Shown here one piece after another: positions 46,847 to 56,726 of a DNA stretch of 64,000 nucleotides. The DNA comes from Solibacillus sp. FSL H8-0538. Lineage in GTDB: Bacteria; Bacillota; Bacilli; Bacillales_A; Planococcaceae. Position numbers and translations under genes: made by a program. Position 1 is the first letter of the stretch, and each line of letters starts with the position of its first letter. The DNA lies in contig NZ_JBBOPI010000001.1 of NCBI RefSeq assembly GCF_038003525.1, positions 2,347,001-2,411,000 on the forward strand. Reading direction: 5' to 3'. A model generated the notes under the pieces. The model did no database searches. It was not told the DNA's origin and was given only the letters and a program-made list of their open reading frames with translations.

Positions 46847-47389
46847 TTACTCTTTTATCGGAAGTTCCCATATCGTGGTATCGCCGAGCGCATCACCTGA
46901 GCTCACACTATTTGGTTCCTTGAATGCTACTGGTACAGTTACCTCAAGCGTATCCACTAACTTATAAACAGATTTAGACAGGTTAAAAGCAATACGAAAT
47001 TGCAATTCTTCACCCTTCTCAAGCGTAAACTGCGCTTTTCCATCGGATTTCACTAATTGCTCAGCAATATTTCCAAAGCGCTGACCGGTAGAAGTTTCTG
47101 CAAAAAAGCTTGGTGTGTAATAAATAGTACTTTCAGTGCCGTTTCGTAACGTTAAATAGCCTGCAACGTTAACCGAGCCTTTTTTTATTTCATTTTTCTT
47201 CTCAATTTCAGATAAGTTTTGTAACTCACTCACCTCGTACGACATTTCAAGTAACACGCCTTCCATTTCGTGCATGAGCGGTTCACTATGACTATATAAA
47301 AGGTTATTTCCAATATCCGCTTCTACACCTTTACCACAGCCTCCTAGTAACGCGCTAAGTAGAATGACCGGTAGTATTAGCCTTTTCAT
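46847..47389 (-). CDS. Hypothetical lipoprotein
   Basis: A 180-residue secreted lipoprotein: signal MKRLILPVILLSALLGGC with the lipidated cysteine at residue 18. The mature part is beta-rich (VNVAGYLTLRNGTESTIYYTP, FTLEKGEELQFRIAFNLSKSVYK), like an immunoglobulin-type or DUF4352-style domain. No catalytic motif. It is separated from floA by a repeat-rich spacer. Confidence 0.75.
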   Translation of the reverse strand: MKRLILPVILLSALLGGCGKGVEADIGNNLLYSHSEPLMHEMEGVLLEMSYEVSELQNLSEIEKKNEIKKGSVNVAGYLTLRNGTESTIYYTPSFFAETSTGQRFGNIAEQLVKSDGKAQFTLEKGEELQFRIAFNLSKSVYKLVDTLEVTVPVAFKEPNSVSSGDALGDTTIWELPIKE

Positions 47390-47739
47390 TCGCCTGCACC
47401 TCCAATGAATCGATTCTTACGTTACATTACCCAAACATAAGGTTATTCAGCTACTTTTTTGTGGTTCAACACCATAACTTGGGGTTGATTTATGTTTTGG
47501 CTGGATGCCTTCTAGGGGGCGTTCGATGTGCCGCTTTCCTCGCTACGCTTAGTCATTAATTTTTTTCAGCCAAAATTCCACTTTTATACTTGCTATAACG
47601 TTGTGCACTGGCTACATTGCCTTGTTAATACCTACCATCTTTTTGTCGTTGGTGCGGATTTATTCTATATTTTCCCATTATATAAATTATATACCACACC
47701 CACTCTTTTTACACAACTTAAGCAAGATGAACTAACCAC

Positions 47740-47872
47740 GAACAAAAATGCGAAGGCGCTCTTTGCCTTCTTCGCATGAGGACAGACCGCGACCTCGAGG
47801 GGCTGGCGCTTTAGCCTAGACGATTCATTTACTTATTTAAATGTTATCCACATGGCGAAATTTTATAATTTC
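47740..47872. repeat. R2 repeat, copy Y
   Basis: Core 47778-47871 matches the copy at 44328-44421. Its upstream hairpin GCGAAGGC … CCTTCTTCGC differs in sequence from the hairpin of copy X but occupies the same place. The preceding 47390-47740 has no gene; it holds weakly structured AT-rich sequence. Confidence 0.75.
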
Positions 47873-47882
47873 CTTCACAACT

Positions 47883-47927
47883 AAAAAACCACACCTTAGT
47901 CCGATGTTTCGCGGCTAGGGTGCGGTT
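47883..47927 (-). terminator. Terminator of the 47955-48428 gene
   Basis: On the minus strand AACCGCACCCTAG pairs with CTAAGGTGTGGTT (two mismatches) and is followed by TTTTTT. Confidence 0.82.
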
Positions 47928-47954
47928 CATTTATTATTGCCTGTTTAATAGCAG

Positions 47955-48428
47955 TTACCGTTGTTTTGCTTTCGGCGGACCTAAAACTTCAGACATGATG
48001 ATTGCTTGCATTAATTGTTTTTTTGAAGTAGGCACTACATAAAACGGATCATTCGTTTCCTGTTCCTTTATCTTTTGTACAAGTGGACGTTCTTGCTTCT
48101 CAGTCACTTCTGTACGCATCGGTGCACGTTTATTATTGGCACGTGACACAGGTTCTGCAACTTTTTGTTCGAGTACTGGTTCCGTTACAAGCTCAGGAAT
48201 CGGTTGGCTTTTTTGAGTAAGTTGCCCAAAAATTTCATTCGTGAACTCCTCAAGTGACTTAGCCGGTCGATTTCGCTCCGTCGTTTGAACAGGAGGGTAA
48301 AGCGGTTTTGGCATTTGTTGCTTACTAAATGGAGGCATTTGCTTGTCGTTTTTTTGTTTATTTTTTTTACCATTACTTAGTAGCAAACTAATAGCAAAAA
48401 TGATGATTGGAAATAATAAACTACTCAT
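47955..48428 (-). CDS. Hypothetical single-pass membrane protein downstream of floA
   Basis: A 157-residue protein: one N-terminal helix (SSLLFPIIIFAISLLLS), then a basic, proline- and glutamine-rich disordered stretch, and a short conserved-looking C-terminal segment (KKQLMQAIIMSEVLGPPKAK). The last segment recurs in Bacillales proteins of this position and could be a docking peptide. It lies 36 nt after floA and is probably co-transcribed with it. Confidence 0.72.
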   Translation of the reverse strand: MSSLLFPIIIFAISLLLSNGKKNKQKNDKQMPPFSKQQMPKPLYPPVQTTERNRPAKSLEEFTNEIFGQLTQKSQPIPELVTEPVLEQKVAEPVSRANNKRAPMRTEVTEKQERPLVQKIKEQETNDPFYVVPTSKKQLMQAIIMSEVLGPPKAKQR

Positions 48429-48464
48429 ACGTACAAATACTCCTTTCTACAGGCTGCCGCGCAC

Positions 48465-49463
48465 TCACTTCGACGTTGAATCCGGCTTATCTGTTGATAC
48501 TTTTGAAATCGATTCACGCATTGATGTATCCGCTTGAATATTTTTATAGTTCATATAGTCCATAATTCCAAAGTTGCCTGAACGTAATGCTTCCGCCATT
48601 GCCATTGGAACTTCTGCTTCTGCTTCTACTACTTTTGCCTTCATTTCTTGGACTTTCGCGACCATCTCTTGTTCATTCGCTACGGCCATTGCACGACGTT
48701 CCTCTGCTTTTGCTTGGGCGATGTTTTTATCTGCCTGTGCTTGCTCCATTTGAAGCTCGGCCCCGATGTTTTTACCGATATCAACGTCCGCGATATCAAT
48801 CGATAGAATTTCAAATGCTGTACCGGAGTCTAACCCTTTTGCTAGAACCGTTTGTGAAATTAAGTCTGGATTTTCTAATACTTTCGAGTGTGACTCAGAA
48901 GAACCCAAAGTACTTACAATCCCTTCACCAACACGGGCAACAATTGTTTCTTCTCCAGCACCACCGACTAAACGGTCTAAGTTTGCGCGCACTGTAATAC
49001 GTGCCTTTGCTTTTACTTCAATACCGTTCATCGCAACACCAGCGATAAATGGCGTTTCGATCACTTTTGGGTTTACCGACATTTGAACTGCTTCTAATAC
49101 GTCACGTCCAGCAAGGTCAATTGCTGCTGCACGTTCAAATGTTAATTCAATGTTTGCACGGTGCGCTGCGATTAATGCATTGACTACGCGGTCTACATTA
49201 CCACCCGCTAAATAGTGAGACTCTAACTGGTTAATTGTCACGTCAATACCTGCTTTATGAGCTTTAATTAATGGATTAACGATACGTGACGGGATAACAC
49301 GACGTAAGCGCATCCCAATTAATGTGAAAATACTTACGCGAACACCTGCTGCAAGTGCACTAATCCATAGCGCAACTGGAACAAATGTGAAAAATACAGA
49401 TAATATGACGAACGCTACTACAATGACAATAATAAGCGTAATCGCTGCTGCATCAATAACCAT
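48465..49463 (-). CDS. floA: Flotillin-like protein FloA
   Basis: A 332-residue membrane scaffold of functional membrane microdomains. A hairpin-like hydrophobic N-terminus (residues ~4-35) is followed by the SPFH domain ([27 protein letters not shown]) and a long Ala/Glu-rich coiled coil with [20 protein letters not shown]. It follows yqeZ by 2 nt, the standard NfeD-flotillin pair. Confidence 0.95.
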   Translation of the reverse strand: MVIDAAAITLIIVIVVAFVILSVFFTFVPVALWISALAAGVRVSIFTLIGMRLRRVIPSRIVNPLIKAHKAGIDVTINQLESHYLAGGNVDRVVNALIAAHRANIELTFERAAAIDLAGRDVLEAVQMSVNPKVIETPFIAGVAMNGIEVKAKARITVRANLDRLVGGAGEETIVARVGEGIVSTLGSSESHSKVLENPDLISQTVLAKGLDSGTAFEILSIDIADVDIGKNIGAELQMEQAQADKNIAQAKAEERRAMAVANEQEMVAKVQEMKAKVVEAEAEVPMAMAEALRSGNFGIMDYMNYKNIQADTSMRESISKVSTDKPDSTSK

Positions 49464-49465
49464 TG

Positions 49466-50791
49466 TTATTCCTCCACTCTCTCTTTTAGTTCTCGCGCAA
49501 CAATACGCGAGCCTTCAACTTTAATAATCTCTACTTTCTTGCCAGCATCAACATAGCTTCCTTCAGAAACTGCATCGATTCGTTCTTGATCGACTTCAAT
49601 AACACCTGAAGGTCGCAATGGAGTTAATGAAGTACCGACTTTACCAATAAGCTCGATGCGATTTTGATTGGACACATAGCCCTCTTCTGTTGTTGTCGCA
49701 TCCCTCAAGACAAGCTTATTAAAGACATGCAGTTTTTTTCCGAAGAACTTCATAATAATCACCATTCCTATTACTGCAATAAACATTGCAATTAAAATTG
49801 AGTACGCCATATGAACGAGGCTCGCACCAGAAAATAATAAGCTAATAATAATAAGTGCTCCACCAATTAGGCCGACAATCGCACCAGGAACGAAAAACTC
49901 TGCCACAACTAATACTAGCCCAATAACAAATAATATAATTGTTTCGTAGCCAGCAAAACCTGCAATTGTATGGCCGAAGAAAAACAGCCCTAAAGAAGAT
50001 AAGCCAACAAGACCCGGTACACCAAAGCCTGGTGAATATAACTCAAGCACTAAACCAAGGCTTGCAAGTGATAACAAAATAGGAACGACAACCGGATTGG
50101 TTATTATTCGTGCTACTTGCTCCGAAAGTGTAGGTTCCATGCCAATGACTTCACTACCCTTTAAATCTGCTAATACTAACACATCTTCCAGTGAGCTCGC
50201 AGTCCCTTCTGAATATCCTACTTCTAACGCCTCATCTGCCGAAAGCGTTAAAAGTTCGCCTACTGGTGCTAGTTCCGGTATATCAATTCGTTTATTCGCC
50301 ATGGCTAGAGCATATTTCGGATCACGACCAGACGTTTCTGCCGCTGCCCTCATTTGTGCTAGCCAAGCGCTATTTGCCTTTTCATCTGCCGCATTACCTG
50401 CTGAGTCGATTACCGCCGCTGCGCCAATTGTTCCATTAGGTACCATATAAATTTCATCGGCATGCAGCGCAATAAATGCACCTGCTGAATGCGCTTTCGA
50501 ATTAATAAATGCGATTACTTTTATAGGAGCTTCATCAATCAGCTTCCCAATATCCGTTGCAGCATCTACAAAACCACCTGGTGTATGTATTTCCAACACA
50601 ATGGCTTCTGCATTATTTTCGGTCGCTTCTTTAAACGCACGCTCTAAAAATGCCTTTAACCCTTTTTCTACCTCCGCTTCAATCGGTACATGGTACACCT
50701 TATCACTCGCAAATGCGGTCATTGTCGGAAGAACTAATGTGAAAGATAGAACGAGAATGAAAATCCAACTAATTCCTTTTGCCTTTTTCAT
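49466..50791 (-). CDS. NfeD/ClpP-class membrane serine protease (YqeZ)
   Basis: A 441-residue protein. After a signal peptide (residues ~1-29) comes a ClpP/crotonase-fold protease domain ([31 protein letters not shown] with the catalytic serine, then a lysine region), four membrane helices (~230-345) and a C-terminal NfeD OB-fold ([21 protein letters not shown]). It pairs with FloA in membrane quality control. In B. subtilis this gene is yqeZ. Confidence 0.93.
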   Translation of the reverse strand: MKKAKGISWIFILVLSFTLVLPTMTAFASDKVYHVPIEAEVEKGLKAFLERAFKEATENNAEAIVLEIHTPGGFVDAATDIGKLIDEAPIKVIAFINSKAHSAGAFIALHADEIYMVPNGTIGAAAVIDSAGNAADEKANSAWLAQMRAAAETSGRDPKYALAMANKRIDIPELAPVGELLTLSADEALEVGYSEGTASSLEDVLVLADLKGSEVIGMEPTLSEQVARIITNPVVVPILLSLASLGLVLELYSPGFGVPGLVGLSSLGLFFFGHTIAGFAGYETIILFVIGLVLVVAEFFVPGAIVGLIGGALIIISLLFSGASLVHMAYSILIAMFIAVIGMVIIMKFFGKKLHVFNKLVLRDATTTEEGYVSNQNRIELIGKVGTSLTPLRPSGVIEVDQERIDAVSEGSYVDAGKKVEIIKVEGSRIVARELKERVEE

Positions 50792-51143
50792 CTTGTCACC
50801 CCTTTCTCATCTTTTTCAAGCTTATAGTTCTTTATACGACTCACACCTGCAAAAGTTTCAAATTTCATTAAAAATTTGCCAATTAATTTTATTGTACACT
50901 ATGCTTAAACTAAATGTGGTTTAGTTGCCCCTCCTGTTAAATTCCCTCATAAAGTGAATGGCTATTTAAAAGTTGGCTTTGCTTTAAATTAACGTCTGAA
51001 TTTTTCATCAAAAATTCAAATTAACAAATAGAACATACAACTTAACGGTAAATAAGTGCCAGTGTCGCTTAACTTCAAATAAGTTGTAGATCAATTTCGC
51101 CAAATGAGCCAAAGTACGAAAAATAACAATAGAATTTATTTTT

Positions 51144-51165
51144 CGAAAGACACAACTCGGCTAAA
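51144..51165. repeat. Fragment of repeat R1
   Basis: CGAAAGACACAACTCGGCTA matches the first ~20 bases of R1; the rest is missing. It lies in the 840-bp gene-free spacer between yqeZ and rpsU. Confidence 0.5.
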
Positions 51166-51250
51166 AAAATTTTAAAAGCTCTCCTCTATTTAGACATTTC
51201 CTCTTTTACACAATATTTTATTTTTGAGTGAAATTTTTTCGTACCTTTGC

Positions 51251-51562
51251 CCCCTAAATTCCCCTTCGCAAGTTTAGCGGGATTTCATTGTTTGTCAGTG
51301 CTCCTGTATCGCTTCACTTGCTTCTCCACAGACAGTATATTTTTTGAAATTTGATTTTTGATGAAGAAAATTTCCGTTTCTAAAGCAAAACATGGGTATC
51401 CATTAATAAGGATACCCATGTTTCATTTTTGTCGTACGACTGGAACTATGCTCTCGTGACAACCTATAAAGTTTTGCTGATCGAATATTAACGAGCTTTT
51501 ATACCGTTTTCTTTTCTCAGCAAAATACCCCTAAACTCACCTTCGCAAGTTTAGGGGTATAT
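51251..51562. repeat. Related hairpins in the yqeZ-rpsU spacer
   Basis: CCCCTAAACT-caccttcgca-AGTTTAGGGG (51527-51556) and a weaker version CCCCTAAAT…AAGTTTAGCGGG (51251-51281) share the same loop CCTTCGCA. Between them lies a perfect hairpin AACATGGGTATCC/GGATACCCATGTT (51389-51421). The 51527 hairpin with TTTTGC on the minus strand can end the rpsU transcript. No gene was seen in 50792-51632. Confidence 0.65.
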
Positions 51563-51632
51563 GATTGTTTTCTGCTCAATGAATCATAAAATTGCGTGTT
51601 ATGAACGTAGGGATTTTTAATGGGAAATTAAA

Positions 51633-51806
51633 TTACCACTTACGTTTACGTGCAGCTTCTGATTTCTTTTTACGTTTAACGCTAGGTTTTTCGTAGAACT
51701 CGCGCTTTCTAACTTCTTGAATTGTACCACTTTTTGATACAGTACGTTTGAAGCGGCGAAGAGCATCTTCAAGCGATTCGTTTTTGCGAACGACAGTTTT
51801 TGACAT
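51633..51806 (-). CDS. rpsU: 30S ribosomal protein S21
   Basis: A 57-residue, very basic protein ([20 protein letters not shown] … [12 protein letters not shown]), the usual length and sequence of bS21. GGGAGGGAAAGAG before 51806 fixes the start. S21 acts in initiation near the anti-Shine-Dalgarno. The yqeY gene that follows rpsU in B. subtilis is absent here. Confidence 0.97.
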   Translation of the reverse strand: MSKTVVRKNESLEDALRRFKRTVSKSGTIQEVRKREFYEKPSVKRKKKSEAARKRKW

Positions 51807-51919
51807 CTCTCTTTCCCTCCCTCCGAACACACGTCAATACATAGCATTAACTCACTGTTAATGTGTACTAAAGAATTATATCGTAATGTTACGATACAGT
51901 CAATAGAAACTATACGAAA

Positions 51920-52588
51920 TTAATAGTTTGATTCTGAAATTAATCCATTCATAATGGCAACACCTGATGAAGCACCAATTCGAGTTGCACCATTGGCAAT
52001 CATTTTTTGCATATCTTCTAAGCTACGAACCCCACCAGATGCTTTTACACCCAAATCTGGACCAACTGTTTGACGCATTAACGCGATATCTTCCGCCGTT
52101 GCGCCACCAGTAGAAAATCCAGTTGAAGTTTTTACAAAATCAGCACCTGCTTCAACAGAAAGTTCGCAAGCTTTCACTTTTTCTTCTTCTGTTAACAGGC
52201 ACGTTTCAATAATTACTTTTACTAAAGTACCATTTGCAGCATCTACAACTGCTTTAATGTCTTCCTGAACTAAGTCAAACTCACCGTTTTTAAGTGCACC
52301 GATGTTAATAACCATATCGATTTCACCCGCGCCATTCGCGATTGCATCTTTTGTTTCAAAAGCTTTTACCGCTGATGTAGAAGCACCTAATGGGAAACCA
52401 ATAACTGTACATACTTTTACTTCAGTTCCACCTAATAGTTCTGCACTGTACTTTACCCAAGTCGGGTTTACACAAACCGATGCAAAAACGTACTTTTTTG
52501 CTTCTTCACAGATTGTAGCAATTTGTTCGCGTGTAGCGTCTGCTTTTAATAAAGTGTGGTCAATCATTGCATTATAATGTTGCGTCAT
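51920..52588 (-). CDS. deoC: Deoxyribose-phosphate aldolase
   Basis: A 222-residue TIM-barrel aldolase splitting deoxyribose 5-phosphate to glyceraldehyde 3-phosphate and acetaldehyde. [11 protein letters not shown] at the N-terminus, [10 protein letters not shown] (Schiff-base region) and [15 protein letters not shown] with the catalytic lysine near residue 152 are family blocks. ATG 52588 is 8 nt after GGGAG; ATG 52594 is too close. Monocistronic. Confidence 0.95.
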   Translation of the reverse strand: MTQHYNAMIDHTLLKADATREQIATICEEAKKYVFASVCVNPTWVKYSAELLGGTEVKVCTVIGFPLGASTSAVKAFETKDAIANGAGEIDMVINIGALKNGEFDLVQEDIKAVVDAANGTLVKVIIETCLLTEEEKVKACELSVEAGADFVKTSTGFSTGGATAEDIALMRQTVGPDLGVKASGGVRSLEDMQKMIANGATRIGASSGVAIMNGLISESNY

Positions 52589-52702
52589 GTTCATAGCTCC
52601 CTTTTGGAATTTATATAGGTTGTCCGTACGTCTTTATCATATCATTAAATTAGTCACTCATGAAGTGCCAGACAATTCTTTTAATTTTCGCTAATAATCT
52701 TT

Positions 52703-53242
52703 TTAAGGAACTATTTTTTCAGCAATAAACTCATTATTTGCCGTATCAAAATATTGTATTTTTACAGTTGGCTCCATCTTATTGACAATCTGATAGGCTA
52801 ATGCATTTTTCAATAAAATCTCTTCCGTTAGTACAAAGTTTTCGTCATATAACATCTCTTTACTTCTTACATTAAAAATGAATTCCGAGAAATGGTTATT
52901 AAATTGTACGTTCGTCACTATAGCCTCCGCGTTCTCATCAGAAACAGCTTTTTCGAACTCATTGAACATGGCGACAGCATGTTGTGAAATTTCCTCTGCG
53001 CTTTGTTGCTGCATGATGATCGTAATCGAGCCATCTGTGTTATCAACTTTTTCAAAATCCCCCGCTTTCAATTCCAAATTTAGCGCCCCGTAATGATCCG
53101 CTACTTCACTAGGAATTTCTATCTCAATGACAGGACCAACTCCCGTTTCACCAAAAATATGACTAACGGCAATCTCCTCATTCGCACATCCTATCATTGC
53201 CACTAGTAACACGGGCAAGAAAATTCTTTTTACATACTTCAT
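52703..53242 (-). CDS. Hypothetical lipoprotein upstream of deoC
   Basis: A 179-residue exported lipoprotein: signal MKYVKRIFLPVLLVAMIGC with the lipid cysteine at 19. The mature sequence is acidic, with VTNVQFNNHFSEFIFNVRSKEM and a PTVKIQYFDTANNEFI tail. No family recognised. Its partner genes are unclear; it is 0.3 kb from mtaB and 0.1 kb from deoC. Confidence 0.74.
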   Translation of the reverse strand: MKYVKRIFLPVLLVAMIGCANEEIAVSHIFGETGVGPVIEIEIPSEVADHYGALNLELKAGDFEKVDNTDGSITIIMQQQSAEEISQHAVAMFNEFEKAVSDENAEAIVTNVQFNNHFSEFIFNVRSKEMLYDENFVLTEEILLKNALAYQIVNKMEPTVKIQYFDTANNEFIAEKIVP

Positions 53243-53483
53243 CTCATCACCTTCTATTCCGTTAATTTCTACTAAAAACTATCATTTCATTCATTCTTAG
53301 TTGGCTAAAAACGGTCGACAAATATGGTTTTTTTCTATGCATCTCTATATTGTACGTTGGCACCAATTTTCTTACGACTAGATAACTAATATTTTTGTGT
53401 ATCTTTTACAATACTTAACTCTACCATCTTCTCCTTAATATCATTTTTATATAACACAATATGAACGAGTAACTATTTCAAAT

Positions 53484-53529
53484 CAAAAAAGCTGAGCTGA
53501 AAGTGAAATTGTCCACTTTCAGCTCAGCT
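53484..53529 (-). terminator. Terminator of mtaB
   Basis: A perfect 16-bp stem (AGCTGAGCTGAAAGTG / CACTTTCAGCTCAGCT) with an 8-nt loop and a T run on the minus strand. Confidence 0.93.
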
Positions 53530-53546
53530 CTCTATTAACATGTTTA

Positions 53547-54881
53547 TTATTTTACTTGTTCTTCTAATATACGAACAAATTGACCTTCATTGTATGGATA
53601 GCCCGCTTTTGTAATTTTTACTTTCACAAGCTTGCCTACCATATCTTCACTACCTTCAAATAATATTTTTAGGTAGTTCGTTGAGTAACCAACATAAAGG
53701 TTTTCGGTGCCGCCTTCATTGAAACGTTCTTCTGGAATGACTTCAAGTACTTCGTTTTCAAAACGTGACGCGTACTCTTTTGCTAATTGGTCATTTAATG
53801 CGATTAGGCGGTGGACACGGTCGTTTTTAATGTCTTCATCAATTTGATCGTCCATGCGTGCTGCTGGTGTGCCAGTACGTTTTGAGTACGGGAATACGTG
53901 TAGCTCCGAAAACTTGTGATCACGAATGAAGTTATATGTTTCCATGAACTCTTCCTCTGTTTCACCAGGGAATCCAACGATAACGTCCGATGTAACGGCT
54001 AAGTCAGGTAGGGCTTCCGAAAGTTTTTTAATACGATCAGAGAAGAAGTCCATTGTGTATTTACGACGCATACGTTTTAATACAGTATCCGACCCCGATT
54101 GAATCGGAATGTGTAAGTGATTTACGACGATATTTGATTCACGAATTACATCAATTACTTCATCAGATAACTGAGAAGCCTCGATTGAAGAAATACGTAA
54201 ACGTTTAAGACCTGTTACTTGTGATTCAAGATCACGTAGTAATTGTGCCAAGTTATAATCTTTTAAGTCTTCCCCGTAACCACCTGTGTGGATACCTGTT
54301 AGGACGATTTCAAGATAGCCTGCATCAACAAGTTGCTGTGCTTGCTTCACTACTTCCTGTGGATCACGTGAGCGCATGAGTCCTCGCGCCCAAGGAATAA
54401 TACAGAAAGTACAGAAGTTATTACAGCCTTCTTGAATTTTTAGTGATGCACGTGTACGGTCGGTAAACGCAGGAACGTCTAATTCCTCATACACACGGTT
54501 TTTCATAATGTTACGAACTGCGTTAATAGGTTGACGCTCTTCGCGGAATTCGTCGATATAACCGAGCATTTTTTCGCGGTCTTGCGTACCTACAACGATA
54601 TCGACACCAGGAATCGCCATAATTTCTGCTGGTGATGTTTGTGCATAACAGCCTGTTACGCAAATAACCGCATCTGGATTTTGTCGAATGGCGCGACGGA
54701 TTACTTGACGAGATTTTTTATCGCCGGTATTTGTTACGGTACATGTATTTACGACATAAACGTCCGCTTGATGTTCAAAGTCCGTACGGTCATATCCTTG
54801 CTCTTTAAATAGCTGCCAGATTGCTTCTGTTTCGTAATGATTTACTTTACAGCCTAATGTGTGAAAAGCCACAATTGACAA
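53547..54881 (-). CDS. mtaB: tRNA t6A37 methylthiotransferase MtaB
   Basis: A 444-residue radical-SAM enzyme adding a methylthio group to t6A37 of tRNA. N-terminal UPF0004 domain cysteines lie in TLGCKVN, NTCTVT and VTGCYAQ; the radical SAM motif is CNNFCTFC near residue 155; a TRAM domain ends the protein. TTG 54881 follows AGAGGTG; longer frames upstream overlap rsmE. Second-last gene of the dnaK-dnaJ-prmA-rsmE-mtaB region. Confidence 0.93.
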   Translation of the reverse strand: MSIVAFHTLGCKVNHYETEAIWQLFKEQGYDRTDFEHQADVYVVNTCTVTNTGDKKSRQVIRRAIRQNPDAVICVTGCYAQTSPAEIMAIPGVDIVVGTQDREKMLGYIDEFREERQPINAVRNIMKNRVYEELDVPAFTDRTRASLKIQEGCNNFCTFCIIPWARGLMRSRDPQEVVKQAQQLVDAGYLEIVLTGIHTGGYGEDLKDYNLAQLLRDLESQVTGLKRLRISSIEASQLSDEVIDVIRESNIVVNHLHIPIQSGSDTVLKRMRRKYTMDFFSDRIKKLSEALPDLAVTSDVIVGFPGETEEEFMETYNFIRDHKFSELHVFPYSKRTGTPAARMDDQIDEDIKNDRVHRLIALNDQLAKEYASRFENEVLEVIPEERFNEGGTENLYVGYSTNYLKILFEGSEDMVGKLVKVKITKAGYPYNEGQFVRILEEQVK

Positions 54882-54897
54882 GGCTTGTACACCTCTT

Positions 54898-55641
54898 TCA
54901 TTCAAATTCATAAGAAATGGCAGAGAGCGCATAAAGTGGCGCTGTTTCTGCACGTAAAATACGTGGTCCGAGTGACATAGTTTGCGCGCCGGCATCAATT
55001 AATGCTGCTGATTCCTTGCGCGAAATTCCGCCTTCAGGTCCAAAGATTAATAAAATAGATTCCGATTTCATATCATACACTTTTTTTAGCTTATCCGCAA
55101 ACCTTGTGCGCACCTCTTGCTTCGCATCTTCCTCGTCTGCAATAAATACCGCATCATAATTTGGAATAATTTCTAAAAGTTTTTTGAATGCAATTGGATG
55201 CAAAATCGCCGGTACATGTGTACGGTGAGATTGCTCCGCTGCTTCCTGGGCAATTTTTTGCAGACGCTCTGTTTTCTTTTCACCTTTTTTATCATCCCAT
55301 TTTACAATAGAGCGTTCAGCTGAAAACGGGATAAGTGCATGCATGCCAAGCTCGGTGCCCTTTTGTGTAATTAAGTCAAGCTTATCACCCTTCGGCAAAC
55401 CACAAGCAATATCGACATTAATCGGCATTTCTGGTGACGGAATCGTTTCGCCAGTTTGACGAACTGTTACATTCTGGTCAATGTCTAGTATTTCACAAAT
55501 ATACGCTGTATCAATATGTACGGCGATGATTTTATCCCCTACTGCCATACGCATAACTTTACTCATATGACGTGCATTGTCACCTGTAATGACCGTTTCT
55601 CCAACCTCATTAAAAGGCTCCTGTACAAAATAACGTTGCAT
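54898..55641 (-). CDS. rsmE: 16S rRNA m3U1498 methyltransferase RsmE
   Basis: A 247-residue SPOUT methyltransferase. An N-terminal PUA-like domain (VITGDNARHMSKVMRM) is followed by the SPOUT knot with ILLIFGPEGGIS and LGPRILRAETAPLYAL, the SAM-binding knot. It methylates U1498 in the decoding region. It is 16 nt upstream of mtaB. Confidence 0.95.
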   Translation of the reverse strand: MQRYFVQEPFNEVGETVITGDNARHMSKVMRMAVGDKIIAVHIDTAYICEILDIDQNVTVRQTGETIPSPEMPINVDIACGLPKGDKLDLITQKGTELGMHALIPFSAERSIVKWDDKKGEKKTERLQKIAQEAAEQSHRTHVPAILHPIAFKKLLEIIPNYDAVFIADEEDAKQEVRTRFADKLKKVYDMKSESILLIFGPEGGISRKESAALIDAGAQTMSLGPRILRAETAPLYALSAISYEFE

Positions 55642-55658
55642 AAAAAAAGTACCTCCTT

Positions 55659-55717
55659 ATTAGAAAGACACAACTCGCCCTAAATAGGGCGAGTTGATGT
55701 CCTTTATTATCCACTAA
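55659..55717. repeat. Double-hairpin repeat R1, copy D, internally deleted
   Basis: Complete first hairpin (CAACTCGCCC / GGGCGAGTTG) and the ATCCAC end, but most of the second hairpin is missing. It lies between prmA and rsmE, close to the rsmE ribosome site. Confidence 0.8.
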
Positions 55718-55722
55718 GAAAA

Positions 55723-55750
55723 ACAACAGCTACTTGATAGCAGCTGTTGA
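55723..55750 (-). terminator. Hairpin after prmA
   Basis: CAACAGCT and AGCTGTTG arms (plus inner pairs) with TTTTTC on the minus strand, 14 nt past the prmA stop codon. It should reduce read-through into rsmE. Confidence 0.82.
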
Positions 55751-55763
55751 ATTTTTCATTTCA

Positions 55764-56714
55764 TTACGCTAGTGGGCGACGTGCAATAATCGCTACCCAG
55801 TCTTCCATCATTAATACTTCTTCAATGATAAAACCTGAAGCTTCTAATGACGTTTTCACATCTTCTTTTTTCGCACCGATAATACCAGATGTTACGTACA
55901 GTCCGCCGGGTTTTACGATTGAAAATGCATCGTCAGTAAAGGTCATAATAATTTCAGCTAAAATATTTGCTACGACTACATCTGCCGGTTCCTTTACTGT
56001 ATCCAGTAAGTTACCGTGGAATACTTCGACTTTGTCAGCAACTTTATTTAATGCAACATTTTCACGCGCAGAATTTACCGCGACTTCGTCTAAGTCAAGT
56101 GCGTGAACACTCTTTGCGCCTAGCATTGCAGCACCAATTGATAATACTCCGGAACCTGTACCTACATCGATTACTGTATTGCCTTGTTCGACTACTTTTT
56201 CAAGCGCTTGAAGACACATAACCGTCGTTGGATGTGTACCCGTACCGAATGCCATACCTGGATCTAATTCAATAATTAACTCATCTGTGCTAACTGGTGT
56301 GTAGTCTTCCCATGTTGGAACAATTGTAAAGCGCTCTGAGATTTTTACTGGGTGATAGTACTGTTTCCAAGCCGTTGCCCAGTCTTCTTCATTTACTTCA
56401 CATACCGACAGGACATTGTCGCCAATATTAATATCGAAATTGACTAGATTAGCAATTGCAAGTCTGATTTCTTCAACAGTTTCAGCCAAAAAGCTTGTTG
56501 CCGATAAATATGCTTTTACATTGACGCCTTTTTTAGGGAAATCAGCTGGATTTAATGCGTAAATTTCACCAAAGCGATCGACTCTTTCTTTATCCAATTC
56601 CTTTGAATCTTCAATTACAACGCCGCTCGCACCAGCTTCATGTAAAATGTTTGTTACAGCATCAACGGCTTCGTGTGTTGTTAAAATCGATAATTCCGTC
56701 CATTTCACTTGCAT
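55764..56714 (-). CDS. prmA: Ribosomal protein L11 methyltransferase
   Basis: A 316-residue class I methyltransferase. The SAM-binding motif [15 protein letters not shown] is near residue 177, with ALDLDEVAV and [10 protein letters not shown] following; [14 protein letters not shown] is the PrmA signature. It methylates L11. It follows dnaJ by 12 nt. Confidence 0.95.
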   Translation of the reverse strand: MQVKWTELSILTTHEAVDAVTNILHEAGASGVVIEDSKELDKERVDRFGEIYALNPADFPKKGVNVKAYLSATSFLAETVEEIRLAIANLVNFDINIGDNVLSVCEVNEEDWATAWKQYYHPVKISERFTIVPTWEDYTPVSTDELIIELDPGMAFGTGTHPTTVMCLQALEKVVEQGNTVIDVGTGSGVLSIGAAMLGAKSVHALDLDEVAVNSARENVALNKVADKVEVFHGNLLDTVKEPADVVVANILAEIIMTFTDDAFSIVKPGGLYVTSGIIGAKKEDVKTSLEASGFIIEEVLMMEDWVAIIARRPLA

Positions 56715-56726
56715 TCCGCTCCCTTA

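Noticed and set aside
47528-47779. 83-residue frame between the lipoprotein gene and repeat R2
   Set aside because: Low-complexity hydrophobic translation of AT-rich spacer running into R2; no start signal.
48587-48997. 136-residue leucine/proline-rich frame opposite floA
   Set aside because: It is the mirror of the Ala/Glu-rich coiled coil of floA; no ribosome site or family features.
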